A stretch of 31,714 nt of DNA, from contig FN649742.1 in assembly GCA_000310025.1 (NCBI GenBank), forward strand, positions 1 to 31,714, read 5' to 3'. Positions 11,165 to 21,352 of the stretch are shown piece after piece. Below the pieces are notes generated by a model. The model made no database searches and had not been told where the DNA came from. It saw nothing but the letters and a program-made list of their open reading frames with translations. The position numbers and the translations under genes were made by a program. Each line of letters starts with the position of its first letter. The stretch's first letter is position 1. The DNA is from Ectocarpus siliculosus. Its lineage: Eukaryota; Sar; Phaeophyceae; Ectocarpales; Ectocarpaceae.

Positions 11165-11752
11165 CGTGCTATGGGTCTTTCAAGCTGTATCTCCACCTCT
11201 ACTGCTGTGCCCCCCTGTTGACTTCTCGTTCATGAGTTCCCGCATGTGCGATCGGCATCGGATCGATTATGGTGTTGACCTACTTGGGAGATTGGTGGGA
11301 TGTTCCATAGGGGATTGAAAGGGTTGTCATGCCCACAGCCCCCCTTCTTTGAGTGAAAAAGTTGACCGTGTGGTGGCAATATCATAAGACAGACTGCCAG
11401 ATGGCCGGCTCGAATGGGGTGGCGTATTCTATATTTAATGGCCATGAGTGCCGTGGCTTTGTTGTGCTTGTGCATGGAAGTGGCGGCTCATGAGCAGAAT
11501 AGTGAAGCGCTTTCAAGTGAAAATTCCCTCTTGACATGCACTCGTGAACATAGCTCCAGCAAACTCACCGGGGGGTATATTTAGTACCGAGCACAGGAGC
11601 GGCATTGCAGTCGCTTGCCGTGCTCTTGTTGCGTCGAGAGCAAGGCGAAGGATCCCTGGTGCCAGAATACGTTATTTTTGCCCTTTCTTCGACTCCGCCC
11701 GCGGCGAGAAATGTGGCACCGCGATCACATGTTGGGTGTTGTTTTTTCCTAG

Positions 11753-12097
11753 ATTCAGGAACGTTTAAAACATCAGAGGCTTCGGCGAAGGAAATTCCAC
11801 CGAAATACCGCCCGGTAGGAATGAGTCTACCGCATCCCAACCGACCCCAGTGGGCCACTCTTTCGGAACGCCTTCGCGATACATTCAGTTTGTGAGGAAA
11901 TGGAACTGGGAGGGGGTGCGCAGACCCTACTGACTCTCTCCCACTCCGTTGTCTGTCCCCTCTTTCTTCCTGGGGTTGCCGCTGGCCAGGGCGTTGTCCA
12001 AAATGGTTTCATCGAACGACCTCAACAAAATGGACGTCGAGGGGGGAAAGGACCTGGACGCCGAAGAAAGGGCCGTCGTCAAGGCAGCCGCTTTCAC
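11753..12097 (+). CDS. Candidate 3'-terminal exons (of the CDPK or a separate small gene)
   Basis: A strong acceptor (gttgttttttcctag) opens 11753-11891, which encodes FKTSEASAKEIPPKYRPVG and onward and ends at TTT|GTGAGG in phase 2. The next exon, 11990-12097, follows a pyrimidine-rich acceptor (..gccgctggccag) and reads ALSKMVSSNDLNKMDVEG to a TGA at 12095-12097. The 11990 exon could also join the CDPK exon ending at 10453 directly, because both are phase 2. Joining 11753-11891 to the CDPK would need a further exon to correct the phase. I recognise no domain. The frame over 11605-11895 is open throughout, so a longer single exon is also possible. Confidence 0.35.
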
Positions 12098-14217
12098 GTG
12101 ACACACCCTGAGTCAAGGGGTTTTCTGCGGGGATGGGAGTGGCGCAGCCCCGTCAGAACAGAATCGCCCCGTCGCGGTCTGGTAATTTGTTTTTCGTGCT
12201 CTGTGCATGCCTTGCTTTTTCGTTTCGCTGCGCCATGTGTAGGTTGTGTTGTTTTGGTGGAATATCTGACCCCCTGTGTTCCGTCGAAAGATGTTCGTCG
12301 GTCAACAGGTGGTGTGCTGATGTTTGTGTCATTGAGTGTTGTATTGCGTCAGCGTGCGGGGTAATACCCACTGCTGCTGCCGAGACGGCGTGCTGTGTTT
12401 TCTGGTACCGCACGATGGGCGGAGGGGGGAATAAGCGTGCTTGCCGTCTTCAGCGCCTGGTGTCCAAAGCAGTGTTGGGCTTGACGTTGACAAGATAATA
12501 TATAGACAGCGAGTGTCTCATACAGGCATGCGGGGGCAAGACGCAACCAACCGCGTCTCGCTGTATTTGTGCCTTGCCGGTGCTGCGCCGAGGAAAGCTC
12601 ATACCAGAGTGGCGGTGTGTTGTGTTGGTGGAGCATTTTTCTTTCAAGCGGACAACAGCGCCAAGCTAGTTAGAGATACTCATTAATAAACTGTGGCCGA
12701 CGGGGAAACGCTCAACGGTGGGGAATGCCGTTTGTATAAGTTCGATCTTGTTTGTAGATATGACAACGATACTCTGTGTGTGTTTGGTTATGTGCTCTTT
12801 TTGGTTTTGTTTGTGACTTACCGGTATTTTTTTTGGTGTCGTTGGTTTTTTGTGTTTGGCAAGACGTACGTACATCAAATGTGCGTCACAGGTAAACGAC
12901 TTTTGGGAAAAAACCATCACCACGCTAGAGTGAGTAATAGTACACGGAGTGTTGGTCTTCAGGCTTTGCAAAGAAGCGCACATGTAATCCATGGGGGAAG
13001 ATTGTATGCAAATGCACGTTTGATTCGGAACACCGTACGGTACCTGCTTGGTGTGTATCGTTCCCATTTTCTGCTGAACACACCAGTCGCGATCTCCGGG
13101 GCTGGCTGCGTTGTCGACACACAGTTATGTAAATAAATGTCGACTGTATGGGAGACACAACGAGATATTTAGAGAGTGGAGCCAACTACGTAGAAGGTGC
13201 GTTCACTGTTTTGTCGTAAGGTGCTTGTCGCCTCGCTGCTGACCAGGTCTAAACTGAAAAAGATCGAGTCGCTCTTAACCGGTAGTTTTTTGGGGTGGTC
13301 GCAACTGGGGAGAAATTTGTGAGGGAGGTGCGGCGGAGCAACTCGGAGCCCTTTACAGGTGTCGCTGAGTTTTCGTCGCTGCTGGCAGATTTATTTTGAG
13401 GCGCGCTTCGAATTCTCGTTATCGACATTGTAGTAGAGCGCACACGGGCGTTTTGGATGTGCCGCGTTTTCAGGTTGTTGCGCTGCTGACCAAGAGTCGC
13501 GATTCCTCCAACAATCGTTTCAGTATTTCTTTTTCTTGTCTGATTGAGATTATTTTGCAGGTTCGTGTGCCGTGAAAGTTAATGTTTAAGTTCGCTGTGT
13601 TTGTTGTGCTGCTGACTTGGGATGAGTCTCGCTTAGAATGGTTCGTTTGGGACACGTATCTCGCCTAATTGGGCCAATAGTGTATGAGGTGTATGAGCAG
13701 GTTAGATAGACCATTGGTTTATAGAACTGTGTGCCAGCCTTGTTAGTGCTCTCTGTGGGTGTGCGTCAATAAAGTAGGTTGATGGGCATAGGGTGAATCC
13801 AGTTCATCCTCCGGGTCACACAATTTGATCAATGCTTTCCTTTAGCCAGTTCATCCTCAACTCGCGAGTGCACACAACAGAGAGGGGGGGTTGCTGAACC
13901 CTAACCTCTCGTCCCCTCGACGGTGGCGACGATGGAGCAAGAAACTGACCCTCGACCTTGCTCGACCCGACATTGAATTGATGTTTCCTACTCCGAACGC
14001 CAACTGCAGCAATTGGTGTTGTTGTCGTCACATTGATCCTCGCTCCGGTCTCTACTCAGTACCTTCTAATATCCGTACTGGTCCAAAACTGACCCGGGCG
14101 CCTCGCAGCAGGCCAACTACCCTTCTAGAAGTCAAATGGAAAATACAGACGGCCTCAGAAATCCTCATTCCAGGCCGGGGGGCAATCGAACACGGAGAAA
14201 GAAAGAACAGCATAGTA
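12098..14217. other. Intergenic stretch, no gene recognised
   Basis: About 2.1 kb with several open frames on both strands (for example 12693-13136 and 13891-14217 on +) that lack recognisable motifs. AATAAA occurs at about 12685 and near 13130 and could serve polyadenylation of the upstream + strand gene. A loose repeat, gctgctgac..agtcgc, recurs near 13228, 13480 and 13606. Confidence 0.4.
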
Positions 14218-15264
14218 CACAAGCAGGAACAGAAAATTAGGATACGAGAAGGCCCAAATACAGACAACCAAGAGAGAGAGAGAGAGTCCAAGGCTCCCGC
14301 TCGGTACGCGATGCCAAGCAACATAGGAATATATCAAGGCAAAAACACAAACAAGAGTCGCCTGAATCTATCCTTTTGCATCCCTACAGGCCGGGGTGAT
14401 GAATTTCACGGTAAATACTGTATGTACTCTTTGTTTTGCTGTGGTATTTCGTGATTGTGGTCACCGCACCAACGTGGTGTGTGACACATTCACCGAGCAC
14501 GACGTCCGTCAACCAAAGCGTCTGCACAAATAGCAAGTAGAACACCAAAGTCTCCTCATCGTTGCCGGCAGGCCTCATCGCCTCATCGCCACGCTAGACA
14601 GAGTTCCGAGCTATGCCCAGCAACGATTACGACTTGATCAGCAAACAGGGCAGACGAAAAGAAAGAAAGTACGAAAAGTCGCCACCTTCCTCATCCAGAG
14701 GGAGACTCCAATCCAACGCAAAAAATACACCCACGCAACCACATACCCCCACTTAAAACTTAAAAATCACGTTACCAACACTCTAGCCAAAGCCATTTTC
14801 TTAACCAACAGGAAACAAATTGAAAGAGTATTACTGCAAGGTAGAAAATAGGACAAGCAAAACAGACTTACTGAAGGTTACATTGGCACGAGCGCGACGT
14901 CTGTATCAGCCGGGCGTGGTACTCTCAACTTGACTTCCAGTTTTGACAACAAGCGTGTCCGTCGGCTGTGGTCGTCTCCGCTTCAACAACTCCCACCACC
15001 TCCTCTTTGCTGCCGCAAATTGTCGCTGGGTTCCACGACGTCGTGGCCTTGCTTGGTGCAGACTCACGTACGTGCGTGTGTTTGTCAATCACCACACCTC
15101 GTACATGATGAAGAGTTACTACGACGAATGAAAAAAGCAGGGACACATGAAAAAGAAACAAACACACGAGCAGGTTGGGACTCGTACCGCATTCCTCGTC
15201 CAACCACTCCATTCGTGCTAACCCCTGGTCTACTTCGGTGTCACTGGAAAGTCTAATCTATTAT
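14218..15264. repeat. Segmental duplication copy A, left part
   Basis: This aligns with 22857-23938 in the same order and orientation (for example ccaaggctcccgctcggtac, gcgcgacgtctgtatcagcc and aagcaggttgggactcgtacc against caggccgggattcgtacc) with many substitutions. The offset is about 8672 bp here and 5880 bp for the right part of the copy; the difference equals the inserted element X. In copy B this segment is 3' flank of the SGNH gene; no gene is recognised in it. Confidence 0.85.
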
Positions 15265-15540
15265 AGGGTATCCACTATGGATTGACGCGGAATTTTGACC
15301 TTTGAGGATTGACGCCAACATAAAGTGACGGTTGAGGGTTTTGACGGGAAAAAATTCGCACCGCGTGTGCCCGTTGACACGTGAGAGGTGAAAAAAAAAA
15401 AATGGTGGAGGTAGAGTTCAAGGTTGGTTCGGGCTGCCACCCAGGGTCGACATTCCGAAGCGAAGACTCACACCCCCAGGCTCCCAGGAGACTAGGTGTA
15501 CCCCTTCGCCTCATCCCGCCGACCTTCCCTCCTTTGCCGC

Positions 15541-15592
15541 GGCGACTTTTCCCAGGCGTCAAACTGCGACTTCCCAGGCGTCAAACTGCCGT
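15541..15592 (+). repeat. Short tandem duplication in element X
   Basis: Two adjacent copies of cccaggcgtcaaactgc, each preceded by cgactt, lie within element X. Confidence 0.6.
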
Positions 15593-16061
15593 TCGTTGCT
15601 GATGAGTAAGGCAGCTGCTCGCTGCACTGCTGTGTATATACCGATGTCACTGCGGCAGCAGAGCACCGAACCCCGTGAGGGGGCGGGCGAAATGCACCTA
15701 CTGACTGGCAAAGTCCGTGTACCCTCCCTTACTCCTCTCCATGTGCTGCCTTCGTGGGCGAGACTCCCCCAATCACTCCCCTGCCTATGCCCCTTTTTGC
15801 TGCTGAAAGCCCGTGCGCAATCGCGACGGCGCATCTACCGAACGCGCGCGCCGAACACGCGCGTCTGGCCACTTGGCCGCCGTGAGAACTGCCGAGACGC
15901 GTGGGTGCAGGACCGCTAGGAGCAATCAGTATAGGCATGGCCAATGTGTTCGCTGCTGACCGCGCACAGCAGACCGCAGCAGAGCAAGCGTGTGTGAGCC
16001 ACAGTCTGGCGATGTTTGAAGCGTCAATCTTTTCGCGTCGTTTTATCTTTGGGTGAAATTT

Positions 16062-16069
16062 AATTTTGA
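16062..16069 (+). repeat. Left target-site duplication of the hAT element
   Basis: AATTTTGA, identical to 17924-17931 on the other side of the element. Confidence 0.9.
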
Positions 16070-16091
16070 TAGGCCTGTGCTCCGTAGGTGA

Positions 16092-16320
16092 CTTTTTTTT
16101 TTTTTTTTCGGTGATTTTTTCCGATTACCAAAAAAAAAATCGGTGATTATTCTAGCTGCACGAAAACGTTTTTCGGTGAAAATCGGCGACAAAACAAAAA
16201 AAAAGGTGAGAACCATACAAAACTTTTTCGGTGATTTTCGGTGATAAATTGAAGTAATATTGGGGTGAGCTGCCGAAAAACGTTCTTCGGAGATTTTCGG
16301 CGATGTTTCGAAGGATCGTA
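16092..16320. repeat. Left subterminal CGGTGA-motif region of the hAT element
   Basis: Multiple tcggtgattttt, ttcggtgaaaatcggcgac and ttttcggtgat motifs occur, separated by poly-T and poly-A runs. A mirror set lies at about 17767-17901. Such arrays commonly bind hAT transposase. Confidence 0.7.
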
Positions 16321-16562
16321 GTAAGTAACGTCAAATATTAAGCAAAAATAAAAACGTTGTACGAACTCTGGTGGTTCTTTTTGTACGTATGTATCTCATC
16401 GTCGACTCATCAGAACACCGATAGATGCCCTCCGGCATGATTCAACTGCTGACTACCTACCGACCTGGTACACAGGCACGCACTACGCACCACGCACTAC
16501 AGCTACAGATCAGCCAGAGCCCGGCTCGCCCAACAACGTAGACAATAAACCAAGAAGCTCCA

Positions 16563-17531
16563 TCACAGGTCACCGTCGCCATCCTCCGGGGCATCCTCAC
16601 TCCCTTGCCTCAGCCCTCTGCTACTTCCCCTTCCCCTATTGTACTTCAGTAGTGCGGAAGCGCATATGCGGTCGCTGTACACCGACTCTTGACGTTCACT
16701 AAAGCAACACCGCAAGATGGAAAAAACGCGTTCCATGAATGCTGACGACGGCTGCAGAAGAACAATATCCAACACCAACTCGTGCCACGTAGGGAGTTGT
16801 CTCTTGTTGTTGCTCCAAAAAGTCATGTTGTCGTAGTCAGCGTCGGTGTCGGTGGCGGCGACGTAGAAGTCGTTCTTCTCCTTCAAAAGTCCGTCCACCA
16901 TGTCATCGCCGACAAAGGGGAATACCGAGAGGCTGCGGATCTCGTCATTGGAGTACTTGTGAGTCTTCATGTACGTGAAGTCCACGAGCTTTGCGGCTTT
17001 GAAGAGCTTCATTGTTTCAGCCAGCTTCGCCTCAGAGTGGCTGCCGATCCTCTTCGTGTGCGTACGCGCGGGGACGGCCAGGCGCGGGGACGCTAGAAGC
17101 ACCGGCTCCATTGCGACGCTCACTGTCACCTTGGGCGGCCAAGGTGCTACGAACGGCAGCACGGGCTCTGACACGATGATAGCTAGCAACCCAAACAGCC
17201 GCTGAAGATCGTGGGACACCAGCAGTAGCAGCCGCCGCTGGAGCCACCGCCGCCGCTGGAGCCGCCGCCGCCGCCGGAGCCGCCGCCGCCGCCGCTCCAG
17301 CGGCGGGACTGTCACCAACAGCAGACGGCAGGCGGAGACGGCGCTCGGGAGCACGGGACGCGGGTGTCGAGCGGGAGATAACCTCACAATCTTCAGCAGT
17401 TGCTCCAGCAACGGCAAGGGGTTGGGCATTGGCACTGCCGCCGACAGCAGAAGAAGGCCGACGGCGCTTGGGAGCAGGGGAAGTGGCTGTCGAGGAGGAG
17501 AGAAGCTCACATTCGGAATCTTCGCCATCAC
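16563..17531 (-). pseudogene. hAT transposase, C-terminal dimerisation domain, frameshifted upstream
   Basis: A 322-codon minus-strand frame. Its last ~77 residues (about 16566-16796) read LPTWHELVLDIVLL followed by PSSAFMERVFSIL, the signature of the hAT C-terminal dimerisation region; a preceding stretch (SHSEAKLAETMKLFKAAK) also looks like real coding. The first ~150 residues are Leu/Arg-rich and look like a shifted reading. In another minus frame over about 17560-17035 the same DNA gives an acidic Ser run and an Ala-rich linker with a twice-repeated CE(L/V)(L/I)S..ST motif, then stops. This suggests a frameshift around 17030-17100. The RNase H-like catalytic core and the BED zinc finger are not present. 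Confidence 0.75.
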
Positions 17532-17637
17532 TACTGCTGGAGTACAGCCCTATTCCGAGGAGACCCGCTCATCTATACCACAAGTGTGTCCGTACCGTTT
17601 ACCGTGGGTGGTGTCTGCAGCGCGGTGCTTGGGTTGC

Positions 17638-17692
17638 GTGCGCTGTGTGCTGTGTGCTGTGTGCTGTGTGCTGTGTGCTCTGCTGCTGTGCT
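17638..17692 (+). repeat. GTGCT pentanucleotide-type microsatellite
   Basis: Repeated gctgtgt/gtgct units (tgtgctgtgtgctgtgtgct) lie within the hAT element. Confidence 0.75.
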
Positions 17693-17766
17693 GCTGCGCT
17701 TTGAGGGGGGGTATCTGATGGGATTTAGGGGGTATAGCCTGTATACACGGAGCCCCCTAAAAAAAA

Positions 17767-17901
17767 ACGGTGAAAATCGGTGGGCGCCGGCAACAATCAG
17801 TGAGGCACCGCCCGTTTTCGGTGATCGGCCACTTTTTTTTCGGTGATTCAAAATCCTCACTTTTTTCGGTGACCTTTTCAAAATTCGGTGATTTTCGGTG
17901 A
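17767..17901. repeat. Right subterminal CGGTGA-motif region of the hAT element
   Basis: Repeated cggtga motifs in both orientations (cggtgaaaatcggtgg, ttttcggtgatcggcc, ttcggtgattttcggtgat) sit next to the right terminal inverted repeat. Confidence 0.7.
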
Positions 17902-17923
17902 TCACCTACGGAGCACAGGCCTA

Positions 17924-17931
17924 AATTTTGA
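17924..17931 (+). repeat. Right target-site duplication of the hAT element
   Basis: AATTTTGA, identical to 16062-16069. Confidence 0.9.
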
Positions 17932-18206
17932 CGCTTCCTCACAAAAATTTCGCCGTCAGAGTTTGCCCCCAAAAAAGCGGCGCAACCTCTTCACGTCAAA
18001 ACTTCCTGAAATGTCAATCTTTCACGTCATTTCAACAACACGTGGATTCCCTCTATTGCCGTGGGAATTATAACGGTAAATCACTGTGCTCTAGGCGGAA
18101 ATTGGGATTATTGTCGTCGAAAAATTACCGCGGAGTGATTCACCAGGACAGCCAGCCCGGGTCTTAACCTCCTAAACCGGCGAATGCTCTTCCTTGCAAC
18201 CACCAA

Positions 18207-18344
18207 TCAAGGACCGGGGTCCTCGCGGTCTTGACACATGCGGTGTACCAGCAGGTGCGCTAGCATCCTCGTGGCGTGCTTCCCGTGGTGCATGCCATCC
18301 TGGATGTCGAGAGCCCACTTCTTGGTCAAGGTCGTCCAGTTCAC
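18207..18344 (-). pseudogene. DGMHH exon of the pseudogene, identical to its source
   Basis: It reads VNWTTLTKKWALDIQDGMHH and onward to a TGA at 18207-18209, base for base the same as 24087-24224. It lies inside the tract of perfect identity. Confidence 0.8.
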
Positions 18345-19612
18345 CTGAACACAATCGTCGGCATTAGACGGGCAAGTTGGGTCAGCCCGGCCGGCGGTGT
18401 GCGTGGGCTTTCGGCGGACACACCAACACCGGTAGCGCTAGCAGGAAGAGGGCACAGGAGAGCGGGGGTCAAGGGGTACGAATCGGGATGTGGAAGCCGG
18501 AATAGGAAGGGTCTACCACTGCTCAAGAGCTTGAAGGAGCATCAATGAACTCGATTGGGGGGGCAAAGGAATGAGGAGGAGATGCGTGCATGGGCCGGAG
18601 GCGACAACGCTTCTGCCGCGGCATGACAAGCATTTTGATCAAGATAATCAACCTTAACCCCTCCTTCACACCTCGAAGAAAAAAAAAAAAACTGTCGCGG
18701 TTCATGCACTACACTCGGAGCCGAGCACTCGCCTCAATCCACCCCTGGGTTCCAGCACAGCCCGAAGGCCGTCGTTGAACTGAACAGCACGTTCGTTCCA
18801 GGACGCAGTGTGGCTCCCTCTCGCTCACCAGGAAGGGGGAAGACATCCAGAACAGAAACCTTCGTTGGGTCGCAGACCGAGCATTTGATCCAATCCAAGT
18901 AGCAAGCGGAAAAACATTGCAACAAGTGTCACGTTTTGTTGATACAAGACTATTTGTAGCAAGTTTGATATTCGTGGTGTGGTGTGTGCCATTTTGGGTA
19001 GCATAGTTGGCCTGTGACTAAGGAAAGCATCCACGGCAGTTGTACCGGCGCGGAAGTGAGGAGAAACCGAGCAGAGACCGGAACGGGTTTGTCTATGATG
19101 TGGAGACAACAACAACACCAAAAACAACAGATTTCATCGTTTTCAGAGTTTTGCGGGTGGATGCAAGACGACGTGTTTTCTGTTGCAACCATCCTCATTT
19201 GCTAGAGGACGGGTTCATCTGGGTCAACACACCAGCACTTATCATGCAGTCTAACCACTCCGAGAAAACATTGCGATACCACTCGAGAGTAGTTAGTATT
19301 ATGCCTTTCACCATTATAATTATTAGAAGCCGTCGACTTACGAAGTATGGGTACTGGAGTTATCACGGTACGGATTGATTGACGGGATGTCGTAAGCTTC
19401 GGAGTCAGTGTTGATCGACGGGACCCTGAGGTGATCGCGTCATACGTTGGAAAAAAAAAGTGTCCTCACCTAGGGCGGAATTCTCCATTCTCCGTCATTT
19501 TGTCCAATGTCTTGCCCAGATTCTCGAAAAAGTGGGTGATCTCGCTGCCATAGCCATGGTGCCACAGCTTGTGCATCATGGCCCAGTTGGCCAAAACGAC
19601 GTCCGGTCGAAA
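18207..19612 (-). pseudogene. Partial SGNH/PC-esterase-like pseudogene (3' exons only)
   Basis: A truncated paralogue of the gene at 24087-31714. Exon 19470-19612 is open (FRPDVVLANWAMMHKLWHH), with Ala replacing the Gly of the NWG block. Exon 18713-18859 starts RFLFWMSSPFLVSEREPH but has a 4-nt insertion and a 1-nt deletion relative to its intact copy at 24592-24735, so the middle is read out of frame. Exon 18207-18344 (DGMHH) is identical to the intact copy. Splice sites are retained, but the upstream GDS, GRWV and PAN exons are absent, so no functional enzyme is expected. Confidence 0.8.
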
Positions 19613-19636
19613 CTAACTGTTTTTTTGTCGTAGAAG

Positions 19637-20191
19637 ACGCGGAGAGATGTAACTCCCCGCGGAAGGATAAAACAGGGGACAGGATCTAGTAGCCCCTGCT
19701 TGTACTGAGGACCCTGCGCCCCTTGGTGTCATTCCTACCGATACTCAAGGCAACAGCTACTGCTGCTGCTGCTGTTCTGCAAGAGTAATAACAAGTGAGT
19801 TCTTCTTCACGGGTCAACCAGACTTCATCACGCGTGCATACCACCACACGAAGGTGCTGGTGTGCACAATCGATTAAGCTACTCATGCTCCTGATGTGGG
19901 TTGCAGCTTGGGCTGAGAAAGGTGAGGTAGCAAAAGGTTGTAAATGAGGAAGCCTGGCTTGGCTGTTTTTTTTTTTTTATGAAATTAGGCCTCCTTACCA
20001 GTCCAGTCAACGTTGACTGGTCAGATGGTCTAAATTTTTATAGAAAATGATACCCGCACGATGTGTTCCCCCTTGCTCAGTGTTGCCTGGGAGCGATAGC
20101 GAGCGACTGAGAGAGAAAGGAAGGAGAAGGAAACAGGCCGAAGAAGCGAAGCAGCTCCAACCTGTACACAGTGGTCGGACTAGCTGGCTGG
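19637..20191. other. Stretch with no recognised gene
   Basis: A minus-strand frame at 19686-19886 contains TREEELTCYYSC, faintly like the end of a SET domain, but one short motif is not enough for a call. The rest shows only a poly-T run near 19967 and no clear gene. Confidence 0.4.
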
Positions 20192-20656
20192 GTCTCCCAC
20201 ACTTTCTACAGTTTTCCCAAACGAGCCATGGGACTCCCATGAGTGACCCATGGGCAGCCCATGGGCAGAACCCATATATATATATGGGCTGCCCTGAGCG
20301 TGCCCATGGATGGGTAGCCTGTGGGCAGCCCATGGGCGGCCCATGGGCGGCCCATGGGCAACCCATGGGAAGTCCATGGGCGGCCAATGAGAGCCCTTCA
20401 ACCGAACCACCAGTGTACTCCTAAACAATAGATTGTCTGCTTTGGAACGGGCACTCTAGCGGCTAATACCCCTACCGCTAACCGTAACCCTAGCCCCAAG
20501 CCCACACAATACGAGCTGGGTTGGCGCTTGTGGCTAAGTTCTAGGTTGATATGCCGGTGGCGAAGTTTAGGTTGAAGTGCCCACGGTGGGCACTTCATGG
20601 GCCGCCCATGGGTGTCCCATGGGCGGTTTAACAAAACTGTCAGTAGTGTGGGAGAT
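20192..20656. mobile_element. Non-autonomous element rich in CCCATGGG palindromes
   Basis: The ends are imperfect inverted repeats: gtctcccacactttctacag at the left and, in reverse complement, tctcccacactactgacagt at the right, each followed inward by cagtttt..aac and then a catggg palindrome. The interior carries about ten copies of gcccatgggc-type palindromes, most densely at 20250-20390, with a smaller group at 20597-20630. Long open frames through it (HGQPMGSPWAA-type) are only a by-product of the repeat. There is no transposase. Confidence 0.65.
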
Positions 20657-20924
20657 TGAAGTCCCACACTGAACCGGCGTCAAATACCGTCACACTTGGC
20701 GTCGTCGGCAGGACACAACAACGCCATCGACTGTGGAGGAAGCAATTTTTTTGCTCTTTCTTTTTCTTTTTCTTTATACTTTCCTCTATCTTTTTTCAAT
20801 CTAGAGTTACCTCGCATAGCGTGCAGAGAGGCGAGCGGAATGGCCTAGACTATCTGTCGTTGACTTTTTATTGGCTTGCGGACCCTTCGGGTCCATTTTA
20901 TTTTCATATACCTTTTTTGGGGTA

Positions 20925-21050
20925 AGTTAGCCTGTGACCACGGGAATCGACCCCGTCAAGTGTTAGACTAGACGGACAGTTGAAGGTACTGAGCAGAGAG
21001 AACGGGACGGTTTTTTAATGTGAAGACAACAACAACAACAACAACAACTC
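20925..21050 (+). repeat. Diverged third copy of an intron segment of the SGNH gene
   Basis: This resembles 24890-25016 (copy B) and 18992-19120 (copy A): shared blocks are ttttgggtag/ttagcctgtgaccacgg, gcagaga..gaacggg and gtgaagacaacaacaac. Similarity fades on both sides, so this is a short fragment. It ends in a (AAC)n microsatellite at about 21026-21048. Confidence 0.55.
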
Positions 21051-21352
21051 TCGGAGCTTGGATTTCCACAGCAACATCCCGATTCATTCGGCATCAACTG
21101 GAGCATTGAGCGCAGCGGGTGACCCCATGTTTCGAGGCTGCAGCAAGCTGTTCATCACGCGGTAGGTATTGGCTACTTCGCGAGAAAAATGTCAACATGG
21201 AATTTTTTTGCTGAAAGCATGTGAGGAGCGAGGAGCAGCTAGCAGACATATGGATTGACGAAGCATCTGGATCGTGTCCAATTCGTCAAACTGAGGATGA
21301 TGGTTACAGGAATGAATGTGGCGACGATGCACAGTGTTTAACTTTATGGGGG

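Larger units (their letters stand above)
16070..17923 (-). mobile_element. hAT-superfamily DNA transposon, degenerate, nested in element X
   Basis: The element has perfect 22-bp terminal inverted repeats beginning TAGGCCTGTGCTCCGTAGGT (16070-16091 and 17902-17923) and a perfect 8-bp target-site duplication AATTTTGA (16062-16069 and 17924-17931), the classic hAT hallmark. Subterminal regions at both ends carry many CGGTGA / CGGTGATTTTCGGTGA motifs, the usual layout for transposase binding sites. It encodes only the C-terminal end of a hAT transposase on the minus strand, so it is probably non-autonomous. The clean duplication and intact ends suggest recent insertion. Confidence 0.93.
15265..18052. 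mobile_element. Element X: 2.79-kb insertion splitting duplication copy A
   Basis: The segment is absent from the paralogous position in copy B (near 23938). Its ends are imperfect inverted repeats: AGGGTATCCAC at the left and GTGGATTCCCT at the right. Subterminal regions carry repeated TTGACG/CGTCAA motifs (gattgacg, ttttgacg). Removing the nested hAT leaves about 0.93 kb with no transposase, so X is probably a non-autonomous element. Flanking ctatt on both sides (ctattat / ctattgc) hints at a decayed target-site duplication, but this is not certain. Confidence 0.65.
18053..19636. repeat. Segmental duplication copy A, right part
   Basis: This aligns with about 23940-25548 at an offset near 5880 bp. 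It contains the copies of the last three recognised exons of the SGNH gene and the introns between them. About 18153-18508 is identical to 24033-24388, while neighbouring sequence shows substitutions and small indels. Homology stops within the intron upstream of the NWG exon. Confidence 0.9.

Noticed and set aside
15258-18060. CTATT target-site duplication for element X
   Set aside because: Only five bases match and the extended 8-9 bp do not, so the duplication is noted as uncertain and not annotated.
19686-19886. Short minus-strand frame with TREEELTCYYSC resembling a SET-domain end
   Set aside because: A single short motif with no supporting neighbours or splice structure.
20047-20424. 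Open frames with HGQPMGSPWAA-like repeats
   Set aside because: They are translations of the CCCATGGG palindrome array and occur in several frames on both strands.
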